Both the position numbers and the translations under genes were made by a program. Under the pieces are notes generated by a model that did not search any database, was not told where the DNA came from, and saw only the letters and a program-made list of their open reading frames with translations. From positions 1,178,001-1,242,000 of the forward strand of contig OU015551.1 of the NCBI GenBank assembly GCA_907165065.1: a stretch of DNA of 64,000 nt, given 5' to 3'. Origin of the DNA: Caprimulgus europaeus. Lineage: Eukaryota > Chordata > Aves > Caprimulgiformes > Caprimulgidae. This document shows, piece after piece, positions 1 through 9,850 of this stretch (positions are counted from its first letter, which is position 1; the number at the start of each line of letters is the position of its first letter).

Positions 1-3000
1 CAAACGGGGCTCCGGCCAATAAAACAACTGGTGGGAAAACGCTTAGTGAATTAACATTTTAATATCCTTTTACTACTGAACTCAAGATACTTTCACCACC
101 AAGTCATTTGAATTTTTATTATTTTTAGCTTTGCAATGTCTGAGTAACTCAAAAAGTTTAAGTGCTTTGAAGATTAAACAATGTAATGGCACAAGAGCCT
201 ACAGAAATGTAGCATTTCATGCCCTGACATAGCTGATGTCTGGCTGTGGTCAGAAACATTCCTTTGTACAAAACTGTCTGCCCAGCTTTGTTTTTATAAA
301 TGCTGGGGAGGAAAGAAAAAAAACAAACAAAAAAAACAACCCAAAAAAAGCCCAACAGTTAAATGTGGTAGAGATGCAAAGAGAGCAGTTAAGAAACCAA
401 CTGCCATTCAAAAAAAGAACACAAATTTGGGATCATATATATGTATGCACACACACATCATGTATATATGGATTTAAATAAAGGTGTAAACAGTTTTTAA
501 GTGCACAGCCTGCATGTGGACAACCTCTCCCACCAGCAGGCACCTGCCTTCCTATGGCTTTGCCCCCGGCCAAAACCCCGCTCTCCCGACACCCTCCCAC
601 ATGCAGCCTCGCAGCGAGAGCCATGGGGCACACAGTGCTGGGGGGGCTCTGGCTACAACCCCCCAGGGAGCTGCTGCCCACCTAGAACGGGCTCCCGAGT
701 CACTGGGGGTGGGCCAGCAGCCCCACCATCGAAAACGTCGTGTTTCCTCAGGAAGTCGGGCTAGAAAACACAAACAAACCCTGACGACACCAAAGACTTG
801 CAGCCTGCCTTCCTCTGCAAGGCTGCAGGATTTTCCTGCCCCCCTCCTTGCAGGACAGTGTTGTTTTCTGCAAAAAAAACTTCTCCAAAATTCCTAAAAA
901 TGGAATTTACATGGGTGATCCCACCTGGTCTGTGTTCACTCCCTCCTCTTAAGGTAGGGAAGAAGATTAAGTGGTTAGAAACTCCCTTTCCAAGTAGCAA
1001 GAGGCAGTTCTGCCTGTGCAAGCAGGGAGGGGATGAGATGCATGAACATAATGGTACTGAGCAGCAAAAAGCAACAACAACAACAACAACAAAAACCCCA
1101 ACCCAAAGAAACCTCCCCCAAAAAAAACGAAACAACAAAACAAAGAAAAAGAAAATTAAAACTAAAGCACTGCTGCTGGCTCTTTTTCACAAGCATTTCT
1201 ACTTAATTCTTGCTGCTGCTGCTGAAAAACCCAAGGCTTGAGCAGCAAACACGAGTGGAGAAAATGAACAACCCTGTTCCGTTGGAAGAGGTGGCCCCGT
1301 GTGCGTCCCCCCCCCACGCCGCCGCGCTCGGCAATCCCCAGCACGCCCCCGCACCGGCCCCGCTGGGGATGACCTCCTCACCTCCCCCCTTCCAGAGGCT
1401 TTTGGAGCCTGATGCAACACCTTCCCGCTCTTCCTCCCCAAGGGATGAAGGAGTCACCGACCCCTTTCCACACGGGGATGCTAAAGCAGGGTGATGCTAG
1501 AGAAAGGGGGGGGTCTCTAGGTCACCCCTCACCTCAACACAGGCTCCAAACTCACTTATCACTTCCAACTCCAGGAAGTGTTTTGGGTTTTTTGGGGTTT
1601 TTTTCTTGCTGCCAGGTTGTTTTTCCACTGTGGTGTGGGCTGAAGCTGCCCGGGTACGCTGCCACCAGCAGCCTGGCACAAGTCAGACGTGAAGTGCCGG
1701 CTGCCTGCGCTGGCACATGTCACCCACAAGCAAAGTTCACCCTCCCACTGCGAATTTCCTTTCTTTAGAAATTCTTCCTTGCTTTAGAAATAAATGGAAG
1801 GGGGGGAGGAAGGAGATGAACCAGAGCTGGCATGTACTGGAGGAACCCAGGCATTGAGGAGGGACCCAGGCATGAGCGTCTGCAGAACTGTAATTGGGTC
1901 ATTACTTGGCCTTTGTTGGATTTGAATAATGTAGATTTAAATGGTTATGTAAAATCCCCCATCTTAAGTCGCTGTATTTGGTTTCTCAAGCCCCGTCTCC
2001 AGCCTCCCCAACAGCTGACAACACCTTCTGCGTACCCTCGTAGCTCCATTTCCACCTCTCCCAGAGAATAGATTCTCCCTCCATTTCTCCCAGGTTAAAA
2101 GATGTAAATCCAGCGCATAGGAAAATCCAAATATTCGCACCCACCACCTGGCAGGTTACAGCTAAGAGACCCCACGCTTTCACCAGCAAACTCCTGAGCA
2201 AGAAAGGAATTTGTCAGACACAAGTAACAATATCAAGCAGCATTTCATTTATTGTGTACTTCTACCAGTGCATCAGTGCTTTCAAATTAAATAGCTGCTT
2301 TCACTTCCTCTGCTCTTCCACCTTATGAACTTCAGGCTGAACCAACCTCAGGCCTGAACTCAAAACCCCAAATCTATTTTGCAGCGTGGAAAGTATCCAG
2401 TTGTTAATTCAGGGAGAAGAGGGAATTCAACTCAATAAACATTGCCAGCAGGATATTTTATACACATCCATTTAAGACAGACCTTCCTGACTTCAGCCCC
2501 AAACGTCCACTGCGGTGTAAAGTCAAACTTGATGACTGCTTTACTCGAAACAAAAGCGAGAGGTTTTATCATGGAAAGGCAGGCACTGCGCCTTGGCCGG
2601 AGCAGGGCGGGGGGCACGGCTTCAGCACCCTCCAGCATCCTTCAGCATCCTCCAGCCTGTCAGAAGCAGCAGTGGAGAGGGCAGAAGGAGCTTGCTCAAG
2701 CCCTGCTTGCTGGGAACAGTTTGGCTTTCACCCCCAGTTGGATGGCTGGAGCTAGGAGGGCTGGCACACACTGGCACACGACGAGAACTGTCAGTTCAGA
2801 CGGCAGGTCCTGTGTGACTGCTCAAGCCCCTGCCCACCCTGCAACATCTCACCCAGCTAGAAACCCACCCTGACAACCAGCATCCCCGCAGCATATGGTT
2901 AATACTCTGCTAATAATCATGGCTGTTAACAGCATCTCACTCCTGCCAGAGACCTCGGCTGGCACGCAGCCGCCTGCCTCTATCTAGCTTGGCAGGCGCG

Positions 3001-6000
3001 CTCTGCGGCACGGACAGGCCCCCAGCGCCGTCCGCGTTGCTCCATCCTGGTTGCTCCAACCCAGCTCTCCCCGTGCTGTGGGGTGTCCCTGCCCTCTGAG
3101 CAGCTCCATCCAGCCTGGATACCTGCCCACACCTTCCTACAACACACCAACACCAGCAGCACGGCACAGCCGAGGCATCGCCCAGGATAACCACGGCCAG
3201 TCCTTGCAGCCGAGCATCTCCTGATGGCAGCTCCTGCCACACACAGCCTGCGCCTGTCAGGTCGAGCTGCAAAGCCTGGTGACCACGGGCCAAAGCACAA
3301 CACAACCAAAACCCATTCCTAATAAATATAAGTTAAACCAGCAACTCCAATCTATAGGCAGGATGCTTTCTCGAAAGCTCTCCTCCAGATTTGCAAGCCC
3401 GGCCTGGAGTGCTGCCAGGGAGCGGTGGTGAAAGAAAGCTTACAAATTACCTGTACTTTGGGGCAATTATAAAAGGCAATTTGTTCAGAGGTAGAGGTAA
3501 GCACAGAGCCATGCACACCCCAAAGCAGCGATCAGAGGACGCAGCTGAGTCTTTGGCTCTGGCTCACTTAGATGGAGGTTACAAATTCCTTTGATTTTTG
3601 CCCTTATTGGCAAATTACACTGGCACAAAGCTTTGGACGAGTGCTTCACAGCTCGATAACTACCCAGTGTATTTATTTATTAAAGAAGGCATGAGTCTTT
3701 CTTTTCAAGACTATAAACCCAATTTATAGCATCTCACACGAGCTTGCCACTTACTGACTCCACAAACTCACATCTGACTGTGCAGCCCCATTAGGGCTGG
3801 GCCTCAAAATTCACTCACGGCACAGCAAAAACCAGCCCAGAGCTGGAGCACAGACTATGGGGGCTGAACGTATTTTCCCTAGAAAAAAGGAATCAAAATA
3901 CTGATCTGAAGCAAATGCTTCCAGCTGCTCTGAATCTCTCTCTCTCTAGTCTTCCTTCCCATCTATTTTCCTGGAGAGGATTAGTAGACTGATGCTCCAC
4001 TCCTGCTTATTCAAAGAAAAATATAAATATACTTGAAAGAGCAAGTTTTGTGGTCAAAAAGCCTGCACCCCACGGAGCAGCCTCTTCGACAGACCCACGG
4101 TGTGCACAACAAGCTTGTGATGCCAGGGTGAAGACTGTCTGCTGGCTAGGAAGCTTTCCATTTTAGCAACTCATCCTTCAGGAGAGATGTTAATATTCCC
4201 TTTATGCAAACTCAGGAGAAGGGTGTGAGGAGATGAGGGTTTGTGAAACAGATCTGGCTCCGACCCAGACTGCGTCGGAGCCCATCGGCCAACTCATCCT
4301 GGAGGGAACGTCTTCGAACCGCTTGCTGGCAAATGACATTTGCAGGTCCTGATCCTGCAAAGCAGCCACCCCCGGTGCTGCTGCTGAGCCTTACACCAAC
4401 ACAGAACACGTTCTGTGCTCCCAGGTTTACACCAGTGTAAAACTGTTGGAATTGAACCCAAATTCAACCATTCGGTGTCGATTAATCTCCAAGGACAGAA
4501 ATATTCGTGTATGGAGGGAACAAGGTCAGGACCCCTCCAGGGAATACAGCTCTGAGCATGCAAATGAGGATGGTTCGTTAAATTTCAAAATAAAGTCTTG
4601 GTTTGCTTTGCTTTGGTTTTTTTAAGGCTCTAAATGGTGAGTGGGATTCGATTGTTTTCTAAGGGGGAGAAAAAGCAAAGCAGGAGCCACTGCAGCCCCA
4701 GGCAAGGAGCAGATGATGGGTGACTGACCCAAAGTGCAGTTCAAACCCTGGCACTCTCCAGCACAGGACATGGGAAGCTGCAGGGCTCCTGCCAACCCAC
4801 AGGAGCTCTGAGATGAGAGAGGGACAAACAACCACACACCGCTCCCCAGGGAGCCCTGCACATACACCTGGATTTTAAATGCATCCTGTCACTGCTGTCC
4901 CCCTGCCACCATACTGGTGTAAAAGAACATCACTGGGAATTTGACAGAACCAGCCTCCCAACACCAGCATGAAACTGGGAGAACTGGGCTCCTCCTCCTG
5001 CAGGAGGATCGCTCTTTGGGGGACTGAGATACCCCACCACTGACCCCCCCTCCAGTGCAGAGCCCTGCTGGGACAGGTACAAGCCCCACTATAACAAGTT
5101 TTATTTTCCATTGCTAAACCTCAGCGTTCAGGTGCAAAAAAGCATCTGAGCCTCAGCACTTCCCACAGGCACCTGGACAGCGGGTGCCCTTAGTTCTGCC
5201 ACTGCTTTTCCCCCCTTCTTTCTTCTCCAAGGGGCAAGAAAATCATCCCAGTGGGGCTGGGTGAGCCAGGACAGCCCAGAGCCACAGCGGTGACACTCAT
5301 GGTTATTCCTCCTCAGTGAGCTGGGCTTTTTTTTTCTATCTTCACAGCACATTTGCTTATCTAAAAAGCAAGACACACGCTCCAAGTGCCATGAGGGTGC
5401 AGCACACAACAGAGGAACCCAACAGAAAGTTATTTTCTTTTGAACACAAGCTTTCCTCTCCACAAGTCACCTGCCAACAACAGCCAGCACCGGCTCGGTA
5501 ACACACAGCATACACCGCGTGGCATGTCACCCACCCCGGACGTGCCACGGACTAACCCTCAACTAGAAGGGACTTCTCCCCCCTCTGAGCTGCACACACC
5601 CCCCTTGGGGAGAACTCTTAGGCCCTGTTTCTTTGAAAATAAACAACTCCTAAATGCAGTTAAAGGTTTCCAGGATACAGAAGAGCACAAAGCGTGGGGA
5701 ACACAAGTGTCCAACTCCTGCAAAAATAATGTGCTTGGAGAGCTTGGACACATTTCAAACTGTGACAAAATAACCTGTGGGAGCAAAAGTTTAATGGTCT
5801 GGATCTGGGGAGAGGAAAAATGTCTGATTAATCAGCTACTGAAGTTACATCTTTGCATGGCTTCAGAAACAGTTACCCAGGCCGCCTCGCTGTGAGTGTT
5901 TAAACAGAGAACACACAACTCCCTTACACTTCCCCAGAACTTCCCATCCAAAAAAAAACCCCAACCCCAACCCTAACCCACCTCTCTGTGCTCCCTGCAA

Positions 6001-6242
6001 GGAAACAATCCACGTTTGAAGGGAAAAGAGGAGGGGGGGAGGTGGGAGAGGAGGGGCAGAGGCTTTGCTTTAACTTGAAAATAAACAAGTTGCAGCACAT
6101 GTGCACGCACACAAACACAGCACATCTGAAACCCATCATGTCCAATTTACAGGCTCACATTTCCTCCCTTCCTGCAGCTCCAAAACACTGCGCACAAGCA
6201 AAGCCCCGGGGTCTTGAAAGCCCCCCGGCCGCGCTGCCTTAC
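1..6242 (-). other. TCF3: TCF3 intron 2 (partial, continues off the left edge)
   Basis: Everything left of the exon 2 donor should be intron 2. I searched for exon 3, whose translation should continue MFPLPV, and do not find it, so the intron exceeds 6.2 kb. It holds A- and T-rich homopolymer runs (about 311-345 and 1065-1165), a (CAA)n run near 1073-1092, and AT-rich stretches at 2215-2300, 2880-2945 and 3590-3780 that could be regulatory. No mobile element is recognisable here, unlike the intergenic half of the window. Confidence 0.75.
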
Positions 6243-6323
6243 CATACTGAAGTCCAGCAGGTCACTGAGCTCTTTGTCTGTCCCAACTGCAGCCATTCTC
6301 TGCTGCTGCTGCTGCTGATTCAT
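6243..6323 (-). CDS. TCF3: TCF3 (E2A) first coding exon, N-terminus of the E-protein
   Basis: Reading the minus strand from the ATG at 6323 gives 27 codons: MNQQQQQQRMAAV followed by GTDKELSDLLDFSM. The second part is the core of activation domain 1 of class I bHLH E-proteins (E12/E47), the segment that contacts p300/CBP and ETO-family corepressors. Ending in DFSM rather than DFSA points to TCF3, because TCF4 and TCF12 continue DFSAMF while TCF3 continues DFSMMF. The exon ends exactly after the ATG codon of residue 27, followed by a consensus donor GTAAG (GT at 6242-6241), so the next exon enters in phase 0. Six CAG codons replace the short Gln/Pro stretch of the human protein (MNQPQRM, from memory). 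Met10 has A at -3 and G at +4, a stronger start context than Met1 (A at -3, A at +4), so use of Met10 is possible. The DNA-binding bHLH domain lies in exons outside the window to the left. Confidence 0.95.
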
Positions 6324-6350
6324 ACTCCCACAGACTCAACAGTGGCAGTC
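6324..6350 (-). other. TCF3: TCF3 exon 2, 5' UTR part and splice acceptor
   Basis: These 27 bases precede the initiator ATG within exon 2. Immediately upstream on the minus strand is a long pyrimidine tract (about 6355-6390) ending in CTCTAG, a strong acceptor, with AG at 6352-6351. A non-coding first exon joined to an exon 2 that carries the start codon is the usual arrangement of E-protein genes. Confidence 0.85.
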
Positions 6351-8837
6351 CTAGAGAAAGCGAGGGGGAGGGGACAAAAAGAAAAAAAAAGGAGATATTT
6401 TAATGACTACAGCAAACTACCCACCCCATTGATGAATATTTTAAAAAGACAGAGCGAGTGAGAAAGGGGTGAGAAAAGAAAAATCCTTTTTTTTGTGAGT
6501 TTCCAGCATCCAACTCCTCTGCTGAGAGCACAGTCGGAGTCCTCACATAGCACCCAGAGGCAGGAACAAGCGCTCTATTGACCAGACACACTTGTATGTT
6601 AGTTTTTTGCTGCCAATTCCACTAGTTTGGGCCAATTCTGTTCCTGGCGTGTGGCGAATGAAGGGAAAGAAAAAAAAAAACAACCAAAAAAACCTAACAA
6701 AACAAAACAGAGTCAAGTCATTTATCAAAGGGTTCAGGCAAGTTATCACTCAGGCGCTTGTCTGGCTCGGCTCGCCCCCTCTCCTTCCCCCACACTCACT
6801 CCCCGCAGGAGGCTCTCTTGTCCTTGCCTAGTTTTGTTTAAAAAAAAAAAAAAATAGAAAAAAGAAAAAAAGTCTGATCTGATGCCTCTTTCCTTCGGGT
6901 TGCCGAGCACCTGCAGCTGCTTTTTTTCAGGGGCTGAATTTGGGGGATGCCCAACCAGGCCATACCCAGTGAGAACGGAACCTCTCCGCTCCCAAAAGGG
7001 ACTGGGAGGAAAAAAAAGAAATAAAATTGGTTTTTGAAGGGTTTTTGCAAAAATAAAGCCCTCCAGGCAACCTTGCAAGATAGGTAAATATTATTCTTCC
7101 TAATTTTTCAGATTATTTTTTTTAAAGGGAGATTGATCTTTTTGGCCAGTACACTATGATAGAAAAATATTTCTTTGGGAGGGAAGAAGAGAGGCCTGGG
7201 AAGAGATAAAAGATTCCCTTTTTTTGGAGGGGGGCTTTTTTTTTTTTTTTTTTAGGAACTCATTCATGGTTACAAAGGGCAGCTGGCCAATAAATTTAAC
7301 TCATTAATCATAAGGTTAAAAAAAAAACCAACCCAACAACCCAACTCCATGTTATCTAAAGCATTTGTGCCGGCTCAGCCACCACATTTCAATAAAGTTT
7401 TTAAAAAACCACTTGAAATCAGCCTAGCATGTAAAAACCCTTCAACACTCTACAAAGATAGACAGGGGGAATTTTTTTGTCCTCTCTTTTTCTTTTCTTT
7501 AAAAAGCCTTTTCTTTTTAAGTGTCATCGATACATCTGGTCAGTAGTTTTAAAACAACTTTATCAAACTCTGGTGGGTCTGGGGGAGAGGAGCTCGTCCC
7601 TGTTAGACCCCCCAGCACTGCTGGGGAAGGGCAGGGGGGTGGATAAACCCCTCCAACACCCCCAAACCCCACTTTCCCCGAGGAAAAGTGACAAGTTGAT
7701 GGAAAACTCCAACAAAAAAAATTAAATTCAGGGTTTTAATTTTACACCCCCTCCCCAAACTTTTTTTTTTTAAACTCCAAAGCAGCTCCCGAGCCTGCTC
7801 CGGCCCCGGGAAGGGCTTCACCGGCCCCGGGAAGGGCTTTACCCGGCCCGGCAGCACAAAGGCCGGGCCCAGCCTGACCCCGCGGAGGAAGGGGCGGGCG
7901 GGGGGCCCCGCCGCAGCCGGGCTAACGCGCAGCAGATGTCCGCCTCTCCCCCCGGCCCGCTCGGGTTTCCTCCAGCGGGGCCCCGCCGGCACCTTCTCGC
8001 CTCGGACAAAGGCTCCGAGCTGCTCCCGCGGCCTGTGCAGCTCCGGCTGCTCCGGGACACTCCGGCCGGGCCCACTCCGGCCTGGTCCGGCCTCGCTCGC
8101 CCCTGGCCAGGCCTGGGGTCCCCGAAGCTGGGGGGGTGGGGGGGGGAGGGGGGTGAGCGGGCTGCCCACCCCGCAGTGCAGGGAGGAGGGCGAAGTGGGT
8201 CTCTGCCCCGCACGCGTGTCCCCCCGGGCCGTGGGGAAGGGTCACAGCGGGCTGCACCCCCGGTGTGCGGGGAGGAGGAGGAGGAGGAGCCCCCCCACCC
8301 CGTAGTCCCTCCCTGCCATGGGGAGGGGGGAGCAGCTCCCCAACTCGGGACCCCCAACTTCTGCCGGAGCCGTGTGTCCCGGCCCGGGATGGGGCACAAG
8401 GAGCCCCGCGGACGGCTGCGCCCGGCCCGGGGGTGGTGAGGGCGGGGGGTAGCCCGGTTGAAGTTCGCGGCAGGACCGAGGACCAGCCGCCCCCCCCCCC
8501 CCCTCCCCGGCAGGAAAGGGGGATCCCCCGCCTTAAAACGCCTGGGGACCCTCCGGCGCGGCCCGTCCGCCCGCCCCTCCTTCCCCCGGCCCCGGCAAAC
8601 TTTACCGAGAACCGGCGCTGTCGGGACAATAGAGCCGAGCACTGGCCCGGCCCGTCTCGCCGCTACCGGCCCGGGGCAGCCCCGGCCGAGGGAGGCGACT
8701 GGCGCCCGCGGCGGCTCCGGGACGCGGGAGGGGCCGCGCCAGGACCTGCAGCGCCCGCAGCCCCGGGACAGCGCGTCCGTATTTTATTCTTAATTTCTAA
8801 GTTGGATTCGATTTATTTTCTGTTGTGACCCCATTAC
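6351..8837 (-). other. TCF3: TCF3 intron 1
   Basis: This intron runs from the putative exon 1 donor (8837) to the exon 2 acceptor (6351). Its left two thirds are AT-rich with long homopolymers: A-run at about 6668-6680, A-run at 6839-6854 and eighteen Ts at 7236-7253. Its right third is the downstream half of the CpG island. An AT-rich segment at 7075-7330 (AAATATT, TTAATCATAA motifs) could be an intronic regulatory element. The boundaries depend on the exon 1 call. Confidence 0.55.
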
Positions 8838-9300
8838 CTGTTCCGGGGCCGGCGCGCACACCCCGTGCGTGCGCGGGGCAGGGGCAGCACATGCAGGTCC
8901 CGCGGTACCGGGGGCGGGCGGCGGCCGCGGCGCCCAGGGCCGGCGGGCGGCGGCGGCGGCGCCTATTGTTCTCGCGCCGCCGGCGGATACAATGTAACGA
9001 AGCGGCGCGATCGCCCCGCACCGGGCGGCGCGTGCGCCCCGGCCCGCCCCGCCTTCCCCCCGCGCGCACACACACACACACACACGCCCCCTCCCCTCCC
9101 CCCCCGCCCGCCCCGGGTCCTAACGCCGCCGCGCCCGCTCCGCCTCCCGCTGCTGCTGCGCCCGCCGGCCCCGCTCCTTCCGCATGGTCCCCCGGCGGCG
9201 GCGGCGCGAGACGCAGTACCCCCCCCCGCCTTCCAGCACCCCCCCCCCTCCATCCCCCCCTTCCCCTTACGCCCCGCCCCTGCGCGACGAGCACCTCCCC
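8838..9300 (-). other. TCF3: Candidate TCF3 non-coding exon 1 (right edge not defined)
   Basis: On the minus strand the sequence GAACAG|GTAATG at 8843-8832 is a good splice donor, with its last exonic base at 8838. It lies inside the CpG island, about 2.5 kb upstream of exon 2, where a non-coding first exon is expected. I cannot see a defined transcription start; the right edge given (about 9300) is only a guess at the densest CpG stretch. A (CA)n run at 9067-9085 would lie in or just upstream of the exon. The exon would carry an upstream ATG at 8892 (see findings). Alternative first exons are possible, and 5'-end RNA data would settle this. Confidence 0.5.
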
Positions 9301-9539
9301 CCTCCCTGTATCCCTCCGCCCCCCGCATAAGCAGCAGGTGATGGGGGGAACGCTGCCTCCTCCACATTCTGTTGCCATGGGGGGAAGTGGGGCGGTGCTT
9401 GGTGTGGCGGGACGGGCCCTGACGGCAGCGCGGGGGGGTGCGGGGCGGGGCTGAGCTGCCCCCCTAATGAGGAACTATGTTTCCTGGCGGAGGTGGACAG
9501 AAAAACGCATCACAGAGGGGCGGAGCGGTAGGGCTGTGA

Positions 9540-9690
9540 CGACAGGGGAGCTCCGGTAGATGGACTGATAAAGCCGCGGGGCGCTGTCCAATGGGAGAGC
9601 TCCGCCTTTCCGAGTGGCAGACAGCGCAGCCAACCAGAGTGCGCCTTGTCCTGGTCCCCGCCCACCGAGGACGAGGGGCGGGGCACGGCG
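9540..9690. promoter_or_regulatory. CCAAT/GC-box cluster on the upstream flank of the TCF3 island
   Basis: A compact cluster holds CTGATAAAG (9564-9573 region), CCAAT at 9588-9592, a CCAAC variant at 9630-9634 and GGGGCGGGG at 9675-9683. The CCAAT box is on the plus strand, pointing away from TCF3. It could be the distal part of the TCF3 promoter or the core of a divergent non-coding transcript. No downstream plus-strand gene is recognised. Confidence 0.45.
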
Positions 9691-9850
9691 GAGACTGGGG
9701 GCAGCCGCTGGTTCACGTCCCCGCCCGCAGCTCATCCCGCTTCGTCGACGGGGCCCTCGAGGGGTCGGGGGGGCAGGGCCGCGGGCCCGCCCTGGGGTGG
9801 GGGTCGTGCTACGGGGTCGGCGGCGCTCCGGGTGCCCCCGCTCGGTAGCA

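Larger units (their letters stand above)
7780..9850 (-). promoter_or_regulatory. TCF3: CpG island promoter of TCF3
   Basis: About 2 kb of very GC-rich, CpG-dense DNA contrasts sharply with the T/A-rich intron to its left. It contains the putative exon 1 donor at 8837. On the upstream side it holds a CCAAT box (9588-9592), a GC box GGGGCGGGG (9675-9683) and a GATA-type site (9564-9573), and no obvious TATA box. Broad CpG-island promoters without TATA are normal for widely expressed factors such as TCF3. The island extends several hundred bases to both sides of the likely start, so divergent initiation on the plus strand is plausible. Embedded low-complexity runs include poly-C at about 8490-8506 and (CA)n at 9067-9085. 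Confidence 0.8.

Noticed and set aside
5955..5982. CCAACCCTAACCCA, resembling telomeric repeat
   Set aside because: Only one CCCTAA-type unit in a CCCCAA context, inside a TCF3 intron; not an interstitial telomere array.
7839..8642. Open frames of 235-267 codons on the minus strand in the CpG island
   Set aside because: GC-rich DNA rarely makes stop codons. The peptides are Gly/Pro/Arg/Ala-rich with no domain, and the stretch is best read as promoter and intron 1 of TCF3.
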